In this document: piece by piece, positions 58,263 through 64,000 of the stretch
Numbering within the stretch: the first letter of the stretch is position 1
Layout: each line of letters begins with the position of its first letter
DNA from: Sulfurimonas sp. SAG-AH-194-C20
GTDB taxonomy: Bacteria; Campylobacterota; Campylobacteria; Campylobacterales; Sulfurimonadaceae
NCBI RefSeq assembly: GCF_029215975.1
Contig: NZ_JAEMVD010000001.1
Span: forward strand, 1 to 64,000
Length of the DNA: 64,000 bases
Direction: 5' to 3'
The notes under the pieces: model-generated
What the model was told of the DNA's origin: nothing
The model's database searches: none
Seen by the model: the letters and a program-made list of their open reading frames with translations, nothing else
Made by a program: the position numbers and the translations under genes

Positions 58263-59050
58263 CTCTGAAGTAGTCTATTGATAAGAGTGCTGAACTTTTC
58301 ATTTTCTTTTTGGGATTGTGTACTTAGTGTAAAAGAGAAGCAATCAACAGCATGTTTTTTGAGCATTGTGTTGAGCTTTTTTGTCACTTGCTCAGCTTTT
58401 TGTTCATCATCAACTAAAAATGCGAGTAAAAATTTTGTATCTGAGTATTTTACAAGCATATCATCTTGTCGGATAAACCCTTTAAAGTATCTAACAAACT
58501 CTTGTATATTGTCAGTGTCACTGCTATCTTCAATCTCTATAAGTGTAAGACCTATGATTTTTTTATTAAAAATGGCTGCCTCTTCAAAACTGTTAGTTAT
58601 TTGTAAAAAGTACTGTTTGGTATAAGCACCACTGCGTTTATCAATGTTAGCATTATTTTCTATCATGATTCTTTTTATGAGCGAGTGCGTAATGTCGGTA
58701 AGTGTAACTATATAATGACCTTCTAGGCTAGAGTCTATGCAAACACTAAAGGCATGCCCCTCAAAAGTTTGATCTAGCATACTGACAACTCTGTCTATCT
58801 CTGGAAGTTTTTGTATAGACTCAAACCAAGTTTCACCTTCATTTATCTTCTCTGCATTAAAGTAAGAGGGATGAGGTACAAAGTTATTTATAAAGTCACC
58901 AAAGTTATTGTTATATTCCTGCGTTGAACTCACACCAAAAAACTTGTTAAAGGCATTGTTTGTGAGAGTGATAGCCTCACCCTCAAAGACAAGCAGTAGT
59001 GCACTCTGCATATTGGCAATTTTTTTTGCTAAATCAAGTGTTTGAGACAT
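58259..59050 (-). CDS. PAS-like plus degenerate GGDEF protein
   Basis: This protein has 263 residues. A PAS-type N-terminal half (LLLVFEGEAITLTNNAFNKFFG) is followed by a GGDEF-like fold (KRSGAYTKQYFLQITNSFEEA and DDMLVKYSDTKFLLAFL). The GG(D/E)EF position reads SDTKF, so cyclase activity is lost. It is the last gene of the regulator-kinase operon, 10 bases after the kinase, and may act as a sensor or adaptor of that system. Its stop overlaps the convergent GSP-synthase gene by 4 bases. Confidence 0.7.
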   Translation of the reverse strand: MSQTLDLAKKIANMQSALLLVFEGEAITLTNNAFNKFFGVSSTQEYNNNFGDFINNFVPHPSYFNAEKINEGETWFESIQKLPEIDRVVSMLDQTFEGHAFSVCIDSSLEGHYIVTLTDITHSLIKRIMIENNANIDKRSGAYTKQYFLQITNSFEEAAIFNKKIIGLTLIEIEDSSDTDNIQEFVRYFKGFIRQDDMLVKYSDTKFLLAFLVDDEQKAEQVTKKLNTMLKKHAVDCFSFTLSTQSQKENEKFSTLINRLLQS

Positions 59051-59060
59051 TTTGTATCCT

Positions 59061-60212
59061 TTAAAGTTGTTTGTTACAATCTATAGTGATTGTGGTACCG
59101 ACATTCTCTGTTGAGTTAATGTCAATAGTGAAGTTATACTCTGTAATGATGCTATCTACTATATTTAAGCCTACTCCAAATCCACCAGCATAAGAGTTTG
59201 CTCGCATAAAGCGGATAAAAATATCATCAAGTTTATCTTCTGCTATTCCTATACCTTCATCCTCTACAATCAAACTACCATCTTTTAGGGTAAGTGTGAT
59301 TTTTGTATTTGGTTTGGAGTATTTAATAGAGTTACTAAGAAGGTTATTGATAAGCATTTTTGCTTTTGTAGGTGCCATTTTTATCTCACAAGGCTCTAGG
59401 TTGACAAGAATTTTGATTTTTTTACGCTCTAACAACTCACTAAAGTATTCTACAGAAGTTTCAACTATTGTATCAAAACGAAGTAACTCTGCCTGCTCTT
59501 TTTGTTTGTCAAAACTTAAAAAACTTAGCGAGGAGTAGATTTCATAGAGCTGTTTTGTACTAATACTTATGTTTTGGTTTATTTTTTCATCATAAGTTTT
59601 TTTACTTTTTAGTCGTGAGGTTGACATCATAAGTGCTGTTATGGGAGTGTTTAACTCATGAGTAGTGTCTTTTACAAACTGCTCTATCTCTTCCATCTTC
59701 TCTTTTATGGGTTTTAAAAATATATAGGATAAAAAAACAGCGATAACGATGATAAAAAGTGCGGTAAATATTACAGTATATGCCACTCTATTTTTAAGTG
59801 CTGTTACATTTTTGTTACACTGATTACTTTGAACTACTACATAGCTCACATTTAAGTGTCCATTTGCTCTATCTGAAACTAAGGTAAAACTATCATTTGC
59901 CATGTAAAAGTCTTTTGTGTAGTCTATTTTATTTGAAAAGTTTCCTTGTAAAACTTTTTTGTCTTTACTAAGCATTGCAACTTTTGCATGAGGAAAAGAC
60001 TCAAGCGTGTAGCTCTTGTTCATCATGTGTGCTTGGATAATATGAGAACTTACTTTATCTGCTATCTGAGTCATACGGTAAAAGTTGTTGTTCATCTCCA
60101 TGGAGACTTGGGAAGTGAAAAACCAGTATGCAGCAAGTGCTAAAAATATAAACGAGCTTATAAGATAGAGTGATAAAAAGGAGTAAAAAGATCTTTTTGT
60201 GATTTTATTCAT
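59061..60212 (-). CDS. sensor histidine kinase
   Basis: This protein has 383 residues. Two membrane segments (about 10-32 and 143-165) enclose a periplasmic sensor region. The phospho-acceptor His lies in KDTTHELNTPITALMMSTSRL (about residue 182). The ATPase part has NLLSNSIKYSKPN, DEGIGIAEDKLDDIFIRF and GFGVGLNIVDSI. It overlaps the response-regulator gene by 8 bases, so the two form a pair. The signal is unknown. Confidence 0.93.
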   Translation of the reverse strand: MNKITKRSFYSFLSLYLISSFIFLALAAYWFFTSQVSMEMNNNFYRMTQIADKVSSHIIQAHMMNKSYTLESFPHAKVAMLSKDKKVLQGNFSNKIDYTKDFYMANDSFTLVSDRANGHLNVSYVVVQSNQCNKNVTALKNRVAYTVIFTALFIIVIAVFLSYIFLKPIKEKMEEIEQFVKDTTHELNTPITALMMSTSRLKSKKTYDEKINQNISISTKQLYEIYSSLSFLSFDKQKEQAELLRFDTIVETSVEYFSELLERKKIKILVNLEPCEIKMAPTKAKMLINNLLSNSIKYSKPNTKITLTLKDGSLIVEDEGIGIAEDKLDDIFIRFMRANSYAGGFGVGLNIVDSIITEYNFTIDINSTENVGTTITIDCNKQL

Positions 60213-60858
60213 AAATATATCCCTCTCCTCTAATCGTTGTAATCTTTTCTTTTCCTATGATGTCACGTATGGTTCGTATGTGTGAACGCAGTGTTGCATC
60301 ACTTGGCATAGAGTCATAATCCCATACATTTTGTGTTAGCTCTTCGCTTGTTATAAGTCTTGAGGTGTTATTTAAAAAGTAGGCTAGAAGTTTTGAGTCT
60401 TTTGCACCTAAAGAGAGAGTAATTCCATCTTTAGAGACTTCATTTTTAAGAGTACAAAAGTATATTGTATCAGATATTTTAATCTCTGTATTTGTGTCTA
60501 TATTAAAAAGTCTTTTAGTATTTTGTATACGAGCATGGAGTTCTTCTAGCTCAAAAGGTTTTTTGATATAGTCATGTGCCCCAAGCTCAAAAGCACGTTG
60601 TAAATATGCAGTGTCAGTATATGCAGTTATGAAGATAGTGGGTGTTGTGTCACTGTATGAACGAAGTTCTTCTAGTAAATCAAGACCATTTTTACCCGTT
60701 ACATTGATGTCAAATATAAACAAGTCATACTTTTTTAATGCAAGAAGTTTATGGACTTCTTGGGAATTAAAAGCATACTCCACAGTATAGCTTTCACGGA
60801 GATAATCTAGCAAAATATCCGAGAGAACAGCATCGTCTTCCATAAGAAGTATATTCAT
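60205..60858 (-). CDS. OmpR-family response regulator
   Basis: This protein has 217 residues. The receiver domain has the phosphorylation Asp50 (FIFDINVTGKNG), an FITAYTD switch segment and KKPFELEEL (Lys). A winged-helix C-terminal DNA-binding domain follows (TSEELTQNVWDYDSMPSDATLRSHI, RGEGYIYE). It is the first gene of the kinase operon, divergent from the EAL-HDOD gene, which is a candidate target. Confidence 0.93.
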   Translation of the reverse strand: MNILLMEDDAVLSDILLDYLRESYTVEYAFNSQEVHKLLALKKYDLFIFDINVTGKNGLDLLEELRSYSDTTPTIFITAYTDTAYLQRAFELGAHDYIKKPFELEELHARIQNTKRLFNIDTNTEIKISDTIYFCTLKNEVSKDGITLSLGAKDSKLLAYFLNNTSRLITSEELTQNVWDYDSMPSDATLRSHIRTIRDIIGKEKITTIRGEGYIYE

Positions 60859-60910
60859 TTGTTTACCTTTAGAAAGATTTTAGCATATTTAAATAACAAT
60901 TAGAATAAGA

Positions 60911-60916
60911 TATAAT
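60911..60916 (+). promoter_or_regulatory. -10 element of the EAL-HDOD gene
   Basis: TATAAT lies in the divergent gap, 29 bases before the TTG start; the ribosome binding site aaaaggag lies 8 bases before the start. Confidence 0.5.
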
Positions 60917-60944
60917 ACATATGAACCCATAAAAGGAGTCAATT

Positions 60945-62180
60945 TTGCAAAGTATATCTATTGGACGTCAACCTATTATAGGTGCTTATTGTGATCTTTG
61001 TTCGTATGAGGTACTTTATAAAGGTTCCTCTGAAGCATTAAGTAGATACAGCAGTGCTTCTATAATCAACAATGTTTTAAATAAGTTTGGAACCCAAAAA
61101 CTTCTTGGGGATAGACGAGCATTTGTAAAAATAGATGAAAAATTTCTCTTACATGATATTATTTTTTCTATTCCTGGTGAGTTTTTTATATTTAGTCTTT
61201 TAGATACTATTCCTATGAGCGAGCGAGTGGTTGAGAGGATAGAACAGCTTTATGAAAAGGGGTATCTTTTAAGCCTTGAAAATTTTATTATTAGTGCAGA
61301 TAATATGTACAAGCATCGTGTCATTTTAGAAAAAATTGCTTTTGTAAAGGTAAATATTGAAGAGTGCCCCGCTAGATATTTGAGTGAAATGATACTCAAA
61401 GTTAAGGCAAAAGGTATTACCGTTGTAGCAGATAATGTAATGGATACTGCCGCTTATGATAAAGCAAAAGAGTTAGGGTGTGACTGGTTCCAAGGCTATT
61501 TTTTTGCAAAACCTAAGATTCTTAAAAATGCAAAGTATGAGCCTTCACAGGTTGGTATTTTAAAACTATACAACCTTTTAATGCAAGATGTAAATATAGA
61601 TGAAATAACCAAAGAGTTTGAGTTAAACCATGAGATTACAGTACAACTTTTACAGTTTATAAACTCAGGGTCGTTTAGTTTTAGAAATGAGATATCGAGC
61701 ATCCATCATATTTTAACTTTAGTTGGTCGTATCCCCTTGGGGCAGTGGCTGATGTTAATGATATACTCAAAAGCGGTAACAAAAGATAAAAAATCTCCTT
61801 TGATGCTTATGGTGAAACATAGAACACAACTCATGGAAAACATTTTAAAAACCTTGCAAGAAAAAGTTGGTAGCAACATGTTAGGAGAGGCATATTTTGT
61901 GGGTGTGCTTTCTCTAATAGACAATGTCTTTAGCATGGACTTAGCAACTATATTGGACGAGATGAATATTTCACAAGCAGTACGAGAAGCGATAATAGAA
62001 GATAAGGGTCTTTTAGGAGAAATATTCAAACTTGTTAGAGATATTGAAAAATTTGATTATGATGCCGTGGATAGATTTGAGAAAAAAAATGCTTTAAGAG
62101 CAGGTACAATTGAGAAAATTGTATTTGCATCAATACATGAGGTAAATAACTTTGAAAAACCACAAGTAGAATGCTTATAA
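60945..62180 (+). CDS. EAL-HDOD (YuxH-type) signalling protein with degenerate EAL
   Basis: This protein has 411 residues. The start is TTG, backed by the strong ribosome binding site. The N-terminal EAL-like half has SIGRQPIIGAYCDLCSYEVLYKG (the EAL triad is Y-E-V-L) and VKVNIEE, DWFQGYFFAKPKIL blocks. The C-terminal HDOD domain covers about 200-395 (LLQFINSGSFSF, LTLVGRIPLGQWLMLM). Loss of key EAL residues suggests that it binds c-di-GMP or partners rather than cleaving it. It overlaps the methyltransferase gene by 10 bases. Confidence 0.85.
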   Translation: MQSISIGRQPIIGAYCDLCSYEVLYKGSSEALSRYSSASIINNVLNKFGTQKLLGDRRAFVKIDEKFLLHDIIFSIPGEFFIFSLLDTIPMSERVVERIEQLYEKGYLLSLENFIISADNMYKHRVILEKIAFVKVNIEECPARYLSEMILKVKAKGITVVADNVMDTAAYDKAKELGCDWFQGYFFAKPKILKNAKYEPSQVGILKLYNLLMQDVNIDEITKEFELNHEITVQLLQFINSGSFSFRNEISSIHHILTLVGRIPLGQWLMLMIYSKAVTKDKKSPLMLMVKHRTQLMENILKTLQEKVGSNMLGEAYFVGVLSLIDNVFSMDLATILDEMNISQAVREAIIEDKGLLGEIFKLVRDIEKFDYDAVDRFEKKNALRAGTIEKIVFASIHEVNNFEKPQVECL

Positions 62181-62941
62181 AAATAGATAATATAAATATA
62201 CCCGACTTAGAAATATACTCCTCTTTGCGTGAGTCAGCATTTAGGGAAGATGGTAGTTTTATAGCTGACTCTCCAAAGGTTGTGAACCTTGTATTAGAAT
62301 CTGATGTAGAGATAAAAAGTATGCTTGCTACACAAGAGTACTATGATGAGTTTTCTGAATTTTTAGAGAGTAAAAACATCCCTAAAAAGTACCTTACAAC
62401 TAAAGAAGAGATGAAAAAAATAGTAGGACATAAGATACATCATAACTGTATGATGCACGGTATTCGTCCTTGTGATGTTAGTCTTGAAGACTTAGACGAT
62501 GAGGTTTTACTCCTTGATGGCATAACCTCGGCTGAAAATGTTGGCTCGATTGTGAGAAGTTGTGCCGCACTAGGTGTTGGCTCAGTAGTTTTCGCAAATG
62601 AAACGCCACACCCCTTTAACCGCCGTGCCCTTCGTGTCTCTATGGGTTACTCAACTTTTATAAAATCACATATGCATACAGATATAAAAAAGACTATAGT
62701 GGAACTTCAAAGTAAGGGTTATAGAGTCTTTGCAGCAGAAGTAGCACCTGACTCAACTCCACTCTCTCAAGTACAAACACCAGATAAGTGGGTGCTTGTT
62801 ATGGGACATGAAGGTCGAGGAATAGCACAAGATATTTTAGCTCTTTGCGATGAGATAGTTACCATAGAGATGCAAGCGGGTGTGAAAAGTTTTAATGTTG
62901 GCGTTGCTGCATCTTTGATGATGTATAAATTCATGAACTAG
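62171..62941 (+). CDS. TrmH/SpoU-family RNA 2'-O-methyltransferase
   Basis: This protein has 256 residues. An N-terminal RNA-binding part is followed by the SPOUT knot with NVGSIVRSCAALGVGSVVF, VLVMGHEGRGIA and IEMQAGVKSFNVGVAASLMMY, the three SpoU motifs. It methylates a ribose in tRNA or rRNA; the exact position cannot be told. It is coupled to the EAL-HDOD gene. Confidence 0.9.
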   Translation: MLIKIDNINIPDLEIYSSLRESAFREDGSFIADSPKVVNLVLESDVEIKSMLATQEYYDEFSEFLESKNIPKKYLTTKEEMKKIVGHKIHHNCMMHGIRPCDVSLEDLDDEVLLLDGITSAENVGSIVRSCAALGVGSVVFANETPHPFNRRALRVSMGYSTFIKSHMHTDIKKTIVELQSKGYRVFAAEVAPDSTPLSQVQTPDKWVLVMGHEGRGIAQDILALCDEIVTIEMQAGVKSFNVGVAASLMMYKFMN

Positions 62942-62951
62942 CCACAATATA

Positions 62952-62999
62952 CCTTATAATGAGCAAAGCCCATTATAAGGGCAGGGACAAAATGTCCCT
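62952..62999. repeat. double hairpin in the trmH-dbpA gap
   Basis: The perfect 10-bp stem ccttataatg...cattataagg (62952-62961 with 62971-62980) is followed by the 7-bp stem agggaca-aaa-tgtccct (62983-62999). This looks like an interspersed palindromic repeat or a terminator for the upstream operon without a T-run. Confidence 0.5.
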
Positions 63000-63080
63000 A
63001 CAACCCCCTAAAGCTACAAAAAACTATGTTTTTGAGAAAAAATCTGTAAAGTCAGATATAATTACAATAAAGATACTAAT

Positions 63081-64000
63081 ATGAACTTCTCTTCACTCCC
63101 TCTCTCACAAGAAATGCTTACAACACTCGACTCACTTGGATATAAAGATGCTACAGCCATCCAAGAACAAACTCTTCCTCTTATCCTTGATGGTAAAGAT
63201 GTTATCGCTGAGGCAAAAACGGGAAGTGGAAAGACTGCTGCGTTTGGAATAGGGCTACTAGAAAAGCTTGATGTAAAAAGATTTCGTGTGCAGTCACTTG
63301 TCCTTTGTCCTACTCGAGAGCTCGCTGACCAAGTGGCAAAAGAGATTCGTCGTATTGCACGCTTTAAACACAACATTAAGATTTTGATGCTTACTGGTGG
63401 AGAGAGTTTTGGGCGACAGCTCGGCTCTCTTGAACATCAAGCACATATCATCGTGGGTACTCCTGGACGAGTTTTAAAGCACCTAAACAAAGAGAGTTTA
63501 GAACTCTCAAACCTTACAACTCTAGTCCTCGATGAAGCGGACAGAATGTTAGATATGGGTTTTTTAGAAGAGGTTGAGTCTGTGATGGCATTTGCCCCTA
63601 AAGAGCGCCAAACACTACTCTTTTCAGCGACTTATGATGCAGAGATTATAAATATCTCTAAACGCATTCAAAACGATGCTGTAAGTGTTAAAACTACACA
63701 GGTTGAAGTAGCAAATAAAATTACGCAACTGTTTTATGCAACGACTTCAAAAGAAGAGAGTTTTGTAAAAATCCTCTCAGAATTTAAACCTGATAATGTC
63801 ATCGTTTTTACCAACACAAAAGCAGAAGCTAGAGACTTAGCAGAGAACTTACAAAAGAGAAAGATAGACGCACTTGCCATTCACGGAGACTTAGAACAGT
63901 ACGAGAGAAATGATGTTTTAGTACAGTTTGCTAACAAATCATGCCCTATCTTAGTGGCAACTGATGTTGCAGCTCGTGGGCTTGACATAAAAGAACTCTC
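63081..64000 (+). CDS. dbpA: DEAD-box RNA helicase, DbpA-like (3' end outside window)
   Basis: This gene was read directly from the sequence because it is open at the window edge and absent from the ORF track (306 codons visible). It starts MNFSSLPLSQEMLTTLDSLGY. Helicase motifs in order: the Q motif AIQEQTLP, Walker A AEAKTGSGKTAAFG, PTRELADQV, GTPGRV, the DEAD box DEADRMLDMGF, SAT, and in domain 2 NTKAEARDL, ATDVAARGLDIKEL. The GIGLLEKLD and SLVLCPTRELADQVAKEIRR stretches are those of DbpA, which works on 23S helix 92. The C-terminal DbpA RNA-binding domain is not visible. Confidence 0.9.
   Translation, partial: MNFSSLPLSQEMLTTLDSLGYKDATAIQEQTLPLILDGKDVIAEAKTGSGKTAAFGIGLLEKLDVKRFRVQSLVLCPTRELADQVAKEIRRIARFKHNIKILMLTGGESFGRQLGSLEHQAHIIVGTPGRVLKHLNKESLELSNLTTLVLDEADRMLDMGFLEEVESVMAFAPKERQTLLFSATYDAEIINISKRIQNDAVSVKTTQVEVANKITQLFYATTSKEESFVKILSEFKPDNVIVFTNTKAEARDLAENLQKRKIDALAIHGDLEQYERNDVLVQFANKSCPILVATDVAARGLDIKEL

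Overview
The window is chromosomal DNA from a member of the Campylobacterota (former Epsilonproteobacteria) and looks most like a sulfur-oxidising Sulfurimonas-type organism. This rests on the AT-rich code, the gene neighbourhoods (tig-clpP-def, SpeE-like next to coaE, nifS-nifU), a soxCDYZ cluster, ccoG, an ureohydrolase/aminopropyltransferase set, a TlpD-like soluble chemoreceptor and a DUF493 protein. Genus assignment is inference; no database search was possible.

Layout. 1-3.4 kb: the 3' half of an rRNA operon (end of the 16S-23S spacer, 23S, a structured spacer, 5S), then about 630 bp of AT-rich non-coding DNA. 4.0-7.4 kb: a FadL-type porin and two overlapping genes for exported DUF302-like proteins, followed by a probable small RNA. 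7.6-9.1 kb: purM with a small membrane protein gene, and a 263-bp palindromic element that can fold into a three-way junction. 9.2-19.6 kb: mostly housekeeping genes (SpeE-like, coaE, dapF, prfA, rpsT, glmM, lspA, tig, clpP, a degenerate GGDEF protein, def, comM). 19.6-32.6 kb: metH on the minus strand, then ccoG, a DUF748 AsmA-like protein, a YeiH-type transporter, a LapB-like TPR protein, rnc and aroC.

32.6-46.4 kb is almost all minus strand. It holds soxC-soxD-soxY-soxZ followed by MOSC, DUF302 lipoprotein and DUF4395 genes; then moaC, DUF493, a coiled-coil protein, DUF2231 and a small toxin-antitoxin pair whose 45-residue antitoxin is absent from the ORF track; then a caspase-like lipoprotein with a partner lipoprotein, mobA, an OmpA protein, leuC and an unknown gene. 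46.6-48.8 kb: nifS-nifU behind a perfect 9-1-9 Fur-type palindrome.

48.9-64 kb: a TlpD-like receptor; a 2OG-Fe(II) oxygenase overlapping a CitE-like lyase gene; speD overlapping bioA; a SulP transporter; a polyamine cluster (aminopropyltransferase, ureohydrolase, glutathionylspermidine-synthase family); a signalling block (OmpR-type regulator, histidine kinase, PAS plus degenerate GGDEF, and a divergent EAL-HDOD protein); a SpoU-type RNA methyltransferase; and the start of a DbpA-type RNA helicase that runs off the window.

How it fits together: soxCDYZ, the Moco genes moaC and mobA, and the three DUF302 proteins suggest thiosulfate/sulfur oxidation with a molybdenum-dependent SoxC. SpeD supplies decarboxylated SAM for the aminopropyltransferase about 3 kb downstream, and the GSP-synthase-like protein could conjugate its product. 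No CRISPR array, insertion sequence, prophage or tRNA gene was recognised. The least explained items are the three-way-junction element, the small RNA candidate downstream of the DUF302 pair, the inverted repeat between rpsT and glmM, and the DUF302 family split between two loci.
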